This document shows positions 16,147-24,463 of a stretch of 40,473 nt of DNA, in pieces. The notes under the pieces were generated by a model that worked only from the letters and a program-made list of their open reading frames with translations, was not told the DNA's origin and made no database searches. The translations under genes were made by a program, and so were the position numbers. The stretch's first letter is position 1, and every line of letters starts with the position of its first letter. This stretch comes from Xylanimonas cellulosilytica (GTDB lineage: Bacteria; Actinomycetota; Actinomycetes; Actinomycetales; Actinomycetaceae), in NCBI GenBank assembly GCA_001072465.1, contig JVKM01000054.1:1-40473 (forward strand). The letters are read 5' to 3'.

Positions 16147-18256
16147 TGCTGTTGGGTGACGCGCTCGGTGCGGGAGTCGGAGTCGTGCCGCGCTGAGGCG
16201 TCGTCGCACCGATGTTCGCGTTCGAGACGGCCTCAATGGGTGTGCCGGCCAGCGCCTGCGTCATATAGGGCGCCCAGATGTTCTGGCCGACGTAGGTCTC
16301 ACCGAAGATCTCGCTGTGGTACACGCCGTTGATGACAACGCCGGACACTTCCTGCGAGGAGTTGTCGCCGTGACCCACCCACGTGGACGTCGCGAGCGAC
16401 GGCGTAAAGCCCGTCAGCCACGTGTTCGCGTGCCCGTCGGTGGTACCCGACTTAGCGGCGAAGGGGCGGCCGTCGCCCAGGCGCGTCGACGTGTAGTACT
16501 GGCCGGCCGAGGCCGTCAGAAGGGCCGCCGTCTTGTTCGCAAGGTCAGGGGAGATGACCTCCTTGCAGTCCGCCGCAAACTCCTTGAGAACGTTCTCGTC
16601 GCGGTCGGTCACGGACTCGATGGACTGAGGCTTGCACTGCTGGCCGGAGTTCGCGATCGTGGCGAACACGGACGCCATGTGCAGCGGGGAACTCGACACG
16701 GAGCCGAGGATGTTGGCGGGGAAGGGGGCCGGGACCTCGCCGTCCTCCGTGATGCCCATGTCGTAGGCGGTCTCGAAGATCGAGCAGAAGTCCACGCGCG
16801 ACGCCATGTTCACGAACGCCTGGTTGACCGACTGGCCGGTGGCGCGCACGACGTTCATCGTGCCGGTCTTACCCGCGAGGTCGTTGACCTGGTAGCCCTC
16901 GGTGGTGATGGAGCGGCCATCGCACTTGAAGGAGCCGTTCGGGTAGAACGTGTTGGCCGACCCCACGGTCTCGTAGGCCGAGTGGCCTTCCTTGAACCAC
17001 TGCAGGAGCGTGAACACCTTGAAGGTCGAACCCACCTGGAAGTTACCGTCGGCCGAGTAGTTCGCCATGGTCTGGCCGCTCTCGATGCCGTAGGTCGTGT
17101 TCTGGGCCATCGCCAGCACCTTGCCGGTGCGCGGGTCCAGCGACACGAGCGCGTCGTTCAGGCCGGAGGCGTCGCCCACGGGGATCGCGTTCGTCAGGGC
17201 GGCGTAGGCTGCGTCCTGCTTCGCGGAGTCCAGCGTCGTGCGGATCGTGATGCCCTGGGTCTTGAGCAGGCGCTCGCGCTCGATACGCGTCGCGCCGAAC
17301 GTCGGGTCCTCCAGGAACTGAGAGAGGACGTAGTCGCAGAAGTACGCCTTCGATGATTCGGCGCCCGAGCAGCCCTCCGAGGACACCGTCGGATGCAGCA
17401 TCGAATCGACCGTCGTCGCGACGCCCTCGTCGTACTCTTCCTGCGTGATGACACCCTGGTCAAGCATCGTTGCCAGGACCGTGTCGCGGCGCTCCTGAGC
17501 GGCTTCCGGGTGAGTCAGCGGATCGTACTGGACGGGGGACTGGACGAGGCCCGCGAGGAGCGCAGCCTCCAGATAGTTCAGCTCCGAGGCGGACTTGGAG
17601 AAGTAGCGCTGCGAGGCGGCCTCGACGCCGTAGGTGATGGGGCCGAAGGGTGCGATGTTGAGGTAACCCGTCAGGATTTCGTCCTTCGACTGGGTCTTCT
17701 CCAGTGCCAGCGCGTACTTGATTTCGCGCAGCTTACGCTCGGTGGTCTGCTCGGTTGCAGCGCTCACCTGCTCCGCGTCGCCCTCGAGGTAGCCGCGCTC
17801 TGCCAGCGAGTTACGCACGTACTGCTGGGTGATCGTCGAAGCGCCCTGACGGCCGCTCTCACCCAGGTTCGTGACGAGCGCGCGAGCAATACCCGTGGCA
17901 TCGACGCCGTTGTGCTCGTAGAAGCGCTTATCTTCGATCGCGACGATCGCCTTCTTCATAACGTCAGCGATGTTGGCGCTGGGCACCACGATGCGCTGCT
18001 TGTCGTAGAAGTGCGCGATCACGCCGCCGGACGAATCAAGAAGCTGGGACTCCTCGGCCGGGGTCACGGTCTGCAGGTCACCGGGCAGCTCGTTGAAGAC
18101 GGAGGGAACCGACTTCGCGACCAGTGCGGTGGGACCCGCGACGGGGACGAGCATGCCGGCCGTGACGACGCCCATGAGCGAGGACACGCTCAGGAACGCC
18201 AGCAGCAGCGCGAGCAGCTGGGCCGGTCGGACAGCGCGAGAGTGAGAGTGCGACAT
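16136..18256 (-). CDS. Class A penicillin-binding protein (transglycosylase/transpeptidase), PonA2-like
   Basis: 706 residues. A short cytoplasmic N-terminus and one TM segment (~11-40) precede a GT51 glycosyltransferase domain with AIEDKRFYEHNGVD (catalytic Glu108) and GASTITQQYVRN (138-149). The transpeptidase domain has STFK (catalytic Ser410), SVN at 476-478 and KSGT at 602-605. It polymerises and cross-links peptidoglycan outside the membrane. The C-terminus is a Thr/Pro/Ser tail without a PASTA domain, unlike mycobacterial PonA2 as I recall it. Divergent from the whiB gene and followed by a coupled metallophosphoesterase. Confidence 0.95.
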   Translation of the reverse strand: MSHSHSRAVRPAQLLALLLAFLSVSSLMGVVTAGMLVPVAGPTALVAKSVPSVFNELPGDLQTVTPAEESQLLDSSGGVIAHFYDKQRIVVPSANIADVMKKAIVAIEDKRFYEHNGVDATGIARALVTNLGESGRQGASTITQQYVRNSLAERGYLEGDAEQVSAATEQTTERKLREIKYALALEKTQSKDEILTGYLNIAPFGPITYGVEAASQRYFSKSASELNYLEAALLAGLVQSPVQYDPLTHPEAAQERRDTVLATMLDQGVITQEEYDEGVATTVDSMLHPTVSSEGCSGAESSKAYFCDYVLSQFLEDPTFGATRIERERLLKTQGITIRTTLDSAKQDAAYAALTNAIPVGDASGLNDALVSLDPRTGKVLAMAQNTTYGIESGQTMANYSADGNFQVGSTFKVFTLLQWFKEGHSAYETVGSANTFYPNGSFKCDGRSITTEGYQVNDLAGKTGTMNVVRATGQSVNQAFVNMASRVDFCSIFETAYDMGITEDGEVPAPFPANILGSVSSSPLHMASVFATIANSGQQCKPQSIESVTDRDENVLKEFAADCKEVISPDLANKTAALLTASAGQYYTSTRLGDGRPFAAKSGTTDGHANTWLTGFTPSLATSTWVGHGDNSSQEVSGVVINGVYHSEIFGETYVGQNIWAPYMTQALAGTPIEAVSNANIGATTPQRGTTPTPAPSASPNSNDH

Positions 18257-18373
18257 ATTCCTAGCTTACGTGTCGGCCCGCTCATCTGGCGTTTGGCGAC
18301 GCGTGAGAATTGCCTGATGAATCACCTTGAGGGCCCTTCGACAGTGGTCGCAGCGTTTGCGCCCACACACGCA

Positions 18374-18389
18374 TGTGTGTATGGTCACA
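18374..18389 (+). promoter_or_regulatory. Candidate Crp/GlxR binding site upstream of whiB
   Basis: TGTGTGTATGGTCACA fits the Crp consensus TGTGA-N6-TCACA with one mismatch (fifth base). It lies 36 bases before the whiB ATG in the divergent PBP/whiB region, and a crp gene is about 1 kb away. It sits within a wider dyad, CACACA-CGCA-TGTGTG. Confidence 0.5.
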
Positions 18390-18425
18390 GGCAGGGCTCG
18401 AAATACAGTGAAGTGGAGTTCCACG

Positions 18426-18776
18426 ATGTCAACGCAAGGCGACGACCAGAGCTGGGTCGCCCGCGCGCTCTGCGCGTCCATCGAACCGGACGTGCTGTTT
18501 GTGCAGGGTGCCTCCCAGCGTCAGGTTCGTATGCGCTGCTACGAATGCGAGGTTCGCCTCGAATGTCTCGCCGATGCCCTCGAGTCTGAGGCTAACTACG
18601 GCGTGTGGGGCGGACTGACGGAACGTGAACGTCGAGCGATTCTGCGTCACTATCCTCACGCGGACAATTGGCTGGAGTGGTTGCGCACCTCCGATGAGCC
18701 GCTCGCCCGCGAGCTCCGCAGCCCCCACGTCCCGAAGGTCCTGTCTTTCGTGCGCCCCCAGTTGGCGGGTGGGTAG
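18426..18776 (+). CDS. WhiB-family iron-sulfur transcription factor, WhiB4-like by context
   Basis: 116 residues from ATG 18426. Four cluster-binding cysteines, C16, C38, C41 and C47 (C-x21-C-x2-C-x5-C), and the GVWGG turn with a basic stretch (RERRAI) define a WhiB protein: a 4Fe-4S redox or NO sensor that acts on DNA or with sigma factor. Position, divergent from a PonA2-like PBP and followed by DUF4177 and Crp, matches mycobacterial whiB4. The C-terminal extension after residue 75 is unusual in length and Trp-containing. A candidate Crp site lies upstream. Confidence 0.93.
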   Translation: MSTQGDDQSWVARALCASIEPDVLFVQGASQRQVRMRCYECEVRLECLADALESEANYGVWGGLTERERRAILRHYPHADNWLEWLRTSDEPLARELRSPHVPKVLSFVRPQLAGG

Positions 18777-18785
18777 GATAGAGCT

Positions 18786-18965
18786 ATGACTAAATGGGAA
18801 TACTCCACGATTCCGCTGCTCACGCACGCGACGAAAGCAATCCTCGACCAGTGGGGCGCCGACGGGTGGGAACTCGTCCAGGTGATCCCCGGTCCTACAG
18901 GTTCTGAGAACCTGGTGGCCTACCTCAAGCGTCCGATTGAGGAAGCACCCGCCGTTCAGAACTGA
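18786..18965 (+). CDS. DUF4177-like small protein
   Basis: 59 residues starting MTKWEYSTIPLL, with the block QWGADGWELVQVIPGP and ending in a short acidic tail. The pattern W-E-Y...G-x-x-G-W-E-L-V is that of DUF4177 proteins. It starts nine bases after the whiB stop, so it is probably in the same transcript, and a compound hairpin follows. Function of the family is unknown. Short size makes it easy to miss in automated annotation. Confidence 0.85.
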   Translation: MTKWEYSTIPLLTHATKAILDQWGADGWELVQVIPGPTGSENLVAYLKRPIEEAPAVQN

Positions 18966-18982
18966 CGCGCAGCAGTTCTGCG

Positions 18983-19043
18983 TATGAACGGGGCCGTGGT
19001 CGGCCGTGCGGACATCGCACGAGGGGCCACGGCCTCGTTCATA
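18983..19043 (+). terminator. Compound hairpin after the whiB-DUF4177 operon
   Basis: An outer stem of 17 bp with one mismatch (18983-18999 with 19027-19043) encloses an inner 5-bp hairpin (19006-19010 with 19016-19020). Confidence 0.65.
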
Positions 19044-19052
19044 TCGTCAAGC

Positions 19053-19092
19053 AAAAGGTTGGGCCCGACACCTCACGGTGTCGGGCCCAACC
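19053..19092 (-). terminator. Intrinsic terminator of crp
   Basis: 16-bp perfect stem (19057-19072 with 19077-19092) with TCAC loop; on the minus strand it is followed by TTTT. It lies 15 bases beyond the crp stop. Confidence 0.85.
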
Positions 19093-19107
19093 CTGTGTAG
19101 GCTGCGG

Positions 19108-19791
19108 TCAGCGAGCGCGACGCGCCAGGCGATCAACGTCGAGGAGGGTCACGGCGCGACCTTCCAGACGGATCCAGCCGCGCGACACGAAGTCGGCCAG
19201 AGACTTGTTCACGGTCTCACGGGAGGCGCCGACCAGCTGGGCGAGCTCTTCCTGCGTGAGGTCGTGGGGGACGTGGACGCCCTTGTCGGTCGCGGTGCCG
19301 AAGCGGTCTGCAAGGTCCAGGAGGGCCTTGGCGACGCGGCCGGGAACGTCGGAGAACACGAGATCCGAGAGGGACTCGTTGGTGCGGCGCAGGCGCTGCG
19401 CGAGGGCGCGCAGCATGTGCTTGGCCAGGGTCGGGTTGGTGTCGAGCACGTGCATGAGATCCTCGTGCTCGAGGTAGAGGAGGGACGCCGGGGAAACGGC
19501 GGTTGCGGTGGTCGAGCGCGGACCCGGATCGAAGAGCGTGAGCTCACCGATGATCTCTCCGGGACCCAGGACTGCGAGCAGTGACTCGCGGCCGTCGCTG
19601 GACGTGTGGCCGAGCTTCACCTTGCCCTCGGTCACGATGTACAGGCGGTCGCCGAGATCGCCTTCGTCGAAGAGAGTCTCTCCGCGACGCAGGGTCGTAT
19701 GACCCATCTTCTGCTGGAGGGACACCTGCTGTGCATCATCAAGGCCACCGAACAGCGGCACCTGGCTGATGAAGTTTCCGTCACCGATCAT
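19108..19791 (-). CDS. crp: Crp/GlxR-type cAMP-responsive regulator
   Basis: 227 residues. The cyclic-nucleotide domain holds GEIIGELTLFDPGPRS, the phosphate-binding cassette with the Arg-Ser that contacts cAMP. A long dimerisation helix (LMHVLDTNPTLAKHML...) leads to a winged helix with TQEELAQLVGASRETVNKSL, nearly the same as mycobacterial Crp as I recall it, and ends in RLARRAR. It is expected to bind TGTGA-N6-TCACA sites; one candidate sits before whiB (18374). The proximity to whiB, DUF4177 and the PBP matches the mycobacterial arrangement. Confidence 0.93.
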   Translation of the reverse strand: MIGDGNFISQVPLFGGLDDAQQVSLQQKMGHTTLRRGETLFDEGDLGDRLYIVTEGKVKLGHTSSDGRESLLAVLGPGEIIGELTLFDPGPRSTTATAVSPASLLYLEHEDLMHVLDTNPTLAKHMLRALAQRLRRTNESLSDLVFSDVPGRVAKALLDLADRFGTATDKGVHVPHDLTQEELAQLVGASRETVNKSLADFVSRGWIRLEGRAVTLLDVDRLARRAR

Positions 19792-19971
19792 GGTGCGGAG
19801 CTCCTTCCGCTCGTGCCCGATTGCTCGGGCGTTTCGATTTGGATTGCGCAGTGGATCCCATACGTAATACCACTCACGAGGAGGTACCGCGCATCACACC
19901 ATTATGCCCTATCTATCAGGTGAAATGGGCTTCATTTTGCGTTTTGTGTGACCTGTCTAATGAAAAATGCG

Positions 19972-20877
19972 CTAGTTGGCGTGTGCTGCGACGTGTCCTG
20001 ACAGAGCCTCGGCCACAGCTTGCGGTGCTTCTTCGGGGAGGAAGTGTCCGGCCTCGCGAATGACGATCTGCGTCAGCGGTGCATCCACGAACTGGGCGTC
20101 CGCCGCGTGATCCAGCGCCGACCATGCTCCGTCGTCGCGCCCGACGAGGGACAGGACGGGCACGCGCACAGGCTCCGACAGCAGCCGGCGCTCTTCGCGC
20201 GAGATCTTACGGGCGGCGCTCAGGCCGCGCAGCGCGGTATGTGCCGCGAAGGGGCGACGCAGCGCGGCGCGGTACGTCCCCGACTGGGAGACGAGGGCGT
20301 CGACGTTCCCGGGCGAGGCCCACGCGCGGAACACGGTCGTCACGAGAGCGCCCGAACGCAGCGCGCGCTCACGCCCGGTCGGTAGTGCGAGGCGACCCTG
20401 CAGGACACGGCCACCCGCCCAGGGCGCGCGACCGATCACGGGCTGGACGCCGAGGGGGTGCGGCGCCGACAGGACGGCCACCGATCGCAGCTCGAGGGGG
20501 GCCAGCGCGCCGATCATCCACGCGACCGTACCGCCGATTCCCATGCCGGCCACGGAGAACGAGGCCACGCCGAGGGCGCGCACAACGCCGATCACGTCGT
20601 TCGCCATCTGCTGTAGGTCGCAGTCTCCGCGCGTCAGGTCGGAGGTACCGAAGCCTCGCAAATCAAGGGCGAACACGCGCGAGGTCGACTCCGCGAGGGC
20701 GGGCAGGACGTCGCGCCACGCCCACCAATGCTCGGGGAAGCCGTGCAGGAGGACGAGCGCATGGTCCATGCCCTCGCCCATGTCGGCGACGTGGAATGCG
20801 GCGCCGCCAGCGCTCACATGCCGATGGGTCCACGGACCCTCGAGCTCGATCGCGCTGGCGGGAATCAGAGTTTTCAC
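19972..20877 (-). CDS. Alpha/beta-hydrolase fold protein lacking the usual nucleophile
   Basis: 301 residues. HGFPEHWWAWR near 45-55 is the oxyanion-hole motif typical of epoxide hydrolases, and LDLRGFGTSD follows. At the nucleophile elbow, where relatives have GHDWGG or GHSMGG, this protein reads AGMGIGGTVAW, with Gly in place of Asp/Ser. The acid region (VGRDDGAW) and the late His (REAGHFLPEEAP) remain. It may be a pseudo-enzyme or use another residue. An EphE-type epoxide hydrolase near crp in mycobacteria is a possible relative (from memory). It overlaps the upstream gene by four bases (ATGA). Confidence 0.85.
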   Translation of the reverse strand: MKTLIPASAIELEGPWTHRHVSAGGAAFHVADMGEGMDHALVLLHGFPEHWWAWRDVLPALAESTSRVFALDLRGFGTSDLTRGDCDLQQMANDVIGVVRALGVASFSVAGMGIGGTVAWMIGALAPLELRSVAVLSAPHPLGVQPVIGRAPWAGGRVLQGRLALPTGRERALRSGALVTTVFRAWASPGNVDALVSQSGTYRAALRRPFAAHTALRGLSAARKISREERRLLSEPVRVPVLSLVGRDDGAWSALDHAADAQFVDAPLTQIVIREAGHFLPEEAPQAVAEALSGHVAAHAN

Positions 20878-22616
20878 TTGCGAGCCGCTTCTTTCGCTGC
20901 CTTCTTACGGGCGCGCTTGGAGTAGAAGGCGCCCGCCGGGTTGGTGGACTCGAGCGAGATGCGCAGCGCTTCCTCGGCGCGACCCGTGCGGCGTGCCGAG
21001 TGGGACACGTAGGCCAGGCCCATGAGGGCGATGCCCAGCAGCGCGAAGCGGCCGGAGTAGCCGGAGGCCTGCAGGTGATGCGACAGGTTCGCGCCCAGGG
21101 AACCCGTGTTGGTCAGCGCGGTGAGCGTAGACAGCAGCGACGCCTCCGTGATGCCGGGGGCCATGAGCCACGGTAGCCCCACGATGAGGGTCACGATGCC
21201 CATCAGCCAGGCGCCCAGCGACGAGCGGCGCGCGGCCACGAAAAGGATCGCGGAGATGACGATCGCGCCGAGGATCTCGCCCAGGGCCACGATCGAGGCG
21301 ACGCCCGTGTAGATGGGGGCGGTGTCCGCCAGAGTCATTCGGGCACCCGCGTCGGCGGCCAGGTACCAGCCGGCGGGCACGAGCAGCAGGAAGAGCAGGA
21401 AGGACAGCCAGTGGGCGCCCGTGCGCGAGGGCATCTCCGTGATCTCGGGGGCGGCGGAGAAGAGCTCGTCGTCCAGGCTCGAAGGCGCGTCGGACTTGTC
21501 GCCGCGCGCGGCGGTCGACGCGATGGCTGCCAGGGTCGCCGCCTCGCTGTCTTCGTCGCCCTCGCCCAGCAGGGAGCGGCGGCGCGGGCGTGCGGCCTCG
21601 GCGGCATCCTGATCCTCGAAGGAGTACGAGGCCTCGGTGGCCTGCGTCGGCAGCTGGGTCGTCGGCTCGGTGAAGGGGGTCTCCTCCTCAGCCTCGGGTT
21701 CTTCCTCGGTGGAGGTTTCGGCGGGAGCGTTCTCCTCTTCGGCCGCGACTGCGGGAATCGAGGAGGACAGCGTCTCCTCGTCGCCGAAGATCATGGAGCG
21801 GCGCGAGGACGGCGAGTGCGCGGAGGCCTCGGCGGCTGCGCCACCGACTGCGGCGACCTCGCTCTCGGTGACCTCGTCCTCGGCCGGCTCGTCCTCGGAG
21901 GGCGCCTCTTCGCTCGAGGGAGCCTCGGCCTCGTCGGAAGTATCGTCGGTCACCTCATCGTTGGCCTCGCTCAGGGCGGCGGCCGCCTGCGCGGGCGTCA
22001 TGACGGGGGCGAGCGCGGGCTCCGGATCCTCGGTCACGTTCTCGGTCGCCTCGTCTGCGGCGTCCTCGTCCGCGGAGGAGAGCAGGGAAGCAAAGGGATT
22101 CTCGGCTTCTTCCGCCTGGTCCGCGGAGGCCTTGGGCTGCTCGCCCTCCTCGTTCGACGAGGTGGGGGCGGGCTCGTCGGAAGCGGTGTCCTCTGCGGGG
22201 GCCTGCACCTCGGACGCCTCCTCAGCGGGAGCCTCATCGGTGGTCTCGGACTCCTCTGTGGACGGAGCGTCGGCCTCGGCAGACTCATCGGCGCCCTGGT
22301 CGGCGGCCGGAGCCTCGGCGGGGGACTCCTGCTCGGCCTGCTCCTGCTCGGGGGCGGACACGACGGGCAGCTCGCCCGTGGAGATCTTGTCCTCGATCGT
22401 CGGCTTGAGCGGCGCTGCGGCCGGCACGCGGCCCGTCAGGCCGCCGATCGCGACGGCCTCGATTTCGCCCGTGTGGATGGGATCGCTGGACTCGCCGATG
22501 ATCGCCGACGCGTCGGAATCCTCACCGGGCAGCTCGATTTCCTCACCGGTCAGCACCAGGTTGTCAGGTGCCTCCTCGGCGCGGTCGCGCTGGGCGTCAA
22601 ACTCGTTATCAGACAT
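20874..22616 (-). CDS. Membrane protein with ~390-residue acidic low-complexity N-terminus
   Basis: 580 residues. Residues ~1-390 are highly acidic and rich in Ala, Glu, Ser, Pro and Asp, with no predicted fold and no signal peptide, so they should be cytoplasmic and disordered. The C-terminal third has about four hydrophobic segments (HWLSFLLFLLLVPAGWYL, ASIVALGEILGAIVIS, GAWLMGIVTLIVGLPWL, FALLGIALMGLAYVS) and ends in a basic tail with KRARKKAAKEAARK. Translationally coupled to the hydrolase downstream. No known domain recognised; the charge split between acidic arm and basic end is notable. Confidence 0.8.
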   Translation of the reverse strand: MSDNEFDAQRDRAEEAPDNLVLTGEEIELPGEDSDASAIIGESSDPIHTGEIEAVAIGGLTGRVPAAAPLKPTIEDKISTGELPVVSAPEQEQAEQESPAEAPAADQGADESAEADAPSTEESETTDEAPAEEASEVQAPAEDTASDEPAPTSSNEEGEQPKASADQAEEAENPFASLLSSADEDAADEATENVTEDPEPALAPVMTPAQAAAALSEANDEVTDDTSDEAEAPSSEEAPSEDEPAEDEVTESEVAAVGGAAAEASAHSPSSRRSMIFGDEETLSSSIPAVAAEEENAPAETSTEEEPEAEEETPFTEPTTQLPTQATEASYSFEDQDAAEAARPRRRSLLGEGDEDSEAATLAAIASTAARGDKSDAPSSLDDELFSAAPEITEMPSRTGAHWLSFLLFLLLVPAGWYLAADAGARMTLADTAPIYTGVASIVALGEILGAIVISAILFVAARRSSLGAWLMGIVTLIVGLPWLMAPGITEASLLSTLTALTNTGSLGANLSHHLQASGYSGRFALLGIALMGLAYVSHSARRTGRAEEALRISLESTNPAGAFYSKRARKKAAKEAARK

Positions 22617-22670
22617 GCTTCCTCCTTATATCTGCCCACATATTACGGTCAGGGTGAGCGCTTGCGCGCA

Positions 22671-23600
22671 TTAGCCCTCGGCAGGCCCCTCTTTTGCCGT
22701 CGAATCCTCATCCGTCTCGAGCTTCTTGAGCGCCCGCACGCGGGCCCACAGGACACCCATCGAGGCGCAGCCGGTCGCCATTCCGAGGGCCGCCAGCGGC
22801 GGGCTCGCGAGTGCCATCTTCGTCAGCAGGGACGGGCCGGGGACGATCACGTTGCCCGTCAGCGACGCCCACACGGGCAGGACCACGTACGTGGGGAGCA
22901 CCAAAATGAACCAGCTCGCGATCTGCGTGCCCGTGATCGACCAGCGGGCGCTCACGACGAGCACCGCGAATGCGACGCCCGCTCCGAGCGCGAGCCAGTG
23001 CATCGGCTCGAAGCCCTCGGTGACGCCCTCCAGGCCCATGGCCGCCACGTTCGTCGTGTCCGAGGGGGCCGCCGCGACCATCAGTGTGCCCGCCGCGACC
23101 GCCGCGGGAAGCGCTACCGTCGTGCCGAATCCGTGGCGGTGCACGCGGGCCAGAGGCACGCGCGTGCTCTTACCGGCGCGCACTCGCACAGACTTGATCG
23201 TCAGCGCGCACGCGCCGAGCATGAGCGACATGCACACCGGGTACAGGCACCAGGACACGCCCGCGATGACATCCTCGGCGCCCACGGACGACTTCATGAG
23301 AAAAGGAAGGCGCACCACGCCAAAGAACTGGGCCACCCCCACGACGATCGACCACACGAAGGTCACGACCATGCCCGCGCTCGACTCCTCGCAATTGAGG
23401 GCGATGAGGGCCAGCAGCAGTGACGCGAGCGCCATGCCGATGAGCCCCTCGACCGAGGCCAAGGGCTGGCCGACCGAGGCCAACGCCTGCACGTCGACCA
23501 TTGACGACCCCAGGAACACCAGGGCGATTGGGGCGAAAACGAACGCGAACAACCCCGAGCGCAGGCGCGCGGAGAGGTTTCGATGCTGCAAAAGCGTCAT
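22671..23600 (-). CDS. Multi-pass membrane protein of unknown function
   Basis: 309 residues from ATG 23600 (MTLLQHRNL...), chosen over an upstream in-frame start that overlaps the divergent gene. About eight hydrophobic segments are spread along the protein with short loops, and the C-terminus is charged (KKLETDEDSTAKEG). It lies 54 bases upstream of the acidic membrane protein on the same strand, so they are likely one operon with the hydrolase gene. No family recognised. Confidence 0.78.
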   Translation of the reverse strand: MTLLQHRNLSARLRSGLFAFVFAPIALVFLGSSMVDVQALASVGQPLASVEGLIGMALASLLLALIALNCEESSAGMVVTFVWSIVVGVAQFFGVVRLPFLMKSSVGAEDVIAGVSWCLYPVCMSLMLGACALTIKSVRVRAGKSTRVPLARVHRHGFGTTVALPAAVAAGTLMVAAAPSDTTNVAAMGLEGVTEGFEPMHWLALGAGVAFAVLVVSARWSITGTQIASWFILVLPTYVVLPVWASLTGNVIVPGPSLLTKMALASPPLAALGMATGCASMGVLWARVRALKKLETDEDSTAKEGPAEG

Positions 23601-23617
23601 GCCCCTAGTGTAGAGGG

Positions 23618-24454
23618 GTGAGTATCGAAGCCCTCGTCGACCCCGCACCCGCCGTGTTGTGCGCGGCGGCAGCCCGCCCCGATGTCGCCTCCGCCATGAA
23701 CGAGGCCCACGCGGCCCTCGCCGACCTGCGCTTTAGCGAGGGACTGCGCCGAGGCTGGGAGGAGGCGCGCGCGGAGGTAGCCGTGCGCGAGGCCGCCGCC
23801 CTGTCCATCATCGAGGGCGCCCGCACGAGCGTCGACGACGTGCGTGCCCTGTCCATGGCTGACGATGGGGGAGCGGCCTCGGACCCGGGGGCCGCCCTCG
23901 CGCTGGGGATCTGGCGCTCGCAGTGGAACCTGGCGTCGCGCTTCCCCGCGCTCAACACCCGATCCCAGGGCGGAGCGCGCGTCGCCCCCACGCCCCTTCC
24001 CGCGCTGATTGCGGGACTGCACAGGGATGCCTGCTCGGGGCTCGTTGCCGCCGGCCTCGTCGAGTCCCGCACGGTCGCAGTCCCCACTGATCCCGCCCTG
24101 CTCGCGCCCGCCCTCGCCTACACGCGCGCCGATGCGCCTGGCCTCGCAGTCGCCGCCGCCCTGACCGCACACTTCCGTTTCCGGCGCGTCTTTGACCCGG
24201 CCTCGTCCGTCGTGGGAGGCGGACTCGCGCGGTGGATCCTCGTGACCCGAGGCGTCGACCCGACCGGTGTGTGCGTGCCCAGCGCCTACGACGCACTCGA
24301 CCCGGCGCGTGCGGGACGCGAACTAGCAGGGTGGGTGAGCGCCGACGAGGCCGGCCTGGCCCGGTGGATCATCCACTACTGCGCGGGAGTCGTCTACGGC
24401 GCCCAGGTGGGGCGCGACGTCGCCCGCCACGTGCAGGCGGGCCGGCTCTCCTAG
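23618..24454 (+). CDS. Fic-like (degenerate) cytoplasmic protein
   Basis: 278 residues from GTG 23618, all-helical, Ala-rich, no TM. The segment around 190-240 (ALTAHFRFRRVF...GGGLARWILVTRGVDP) has the spacing of a Fic fold, where the active loop would be HPFxxGNGR; the His is present but the loop lacks the Asn and Gly pattern. Proteins of this type, sometimes labelled oxidoreductases, sit near Ssd/Tad loci in actinobacteria (recollection). AMPylation activity is doubtful. Convergent with the HAD gene, nine bases apart. Confidence 0.7.
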   Translation: MSIEALVDPAPAVLCAAAARPDVASAMNEAHAALADLRFSEGLRRGWEEARAEVAVREAAALSIIEGARTSVDDVRALSMADDGGAASDPGAALALGIWRSQWNLASRFPALNTRSQGGARVAPTPLPALIAGLHRDACSGLVAAGLVESRTVAVPTDPALLAPALAYTRADAPGLAVAAALTAHFRFRRVFDPASSVVGGGLARWILVTRGVDPTGVCVPSAYDALDPARAGRELAGWVSADEAGLARWIIHYCAGVVYGAQVGRDVARHVQAGRLS

Positions 24455-24463
24455 GGTTGTTTC

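Noticed and set aside
21411-23423. 670-residue plus-strand frame opposite two membrane-protein genes
   Set aside because: Gly/Arg/Leu repeats are the antisense image of the acidic low-complexity gene and the next gene; it spans their intergenic gap.
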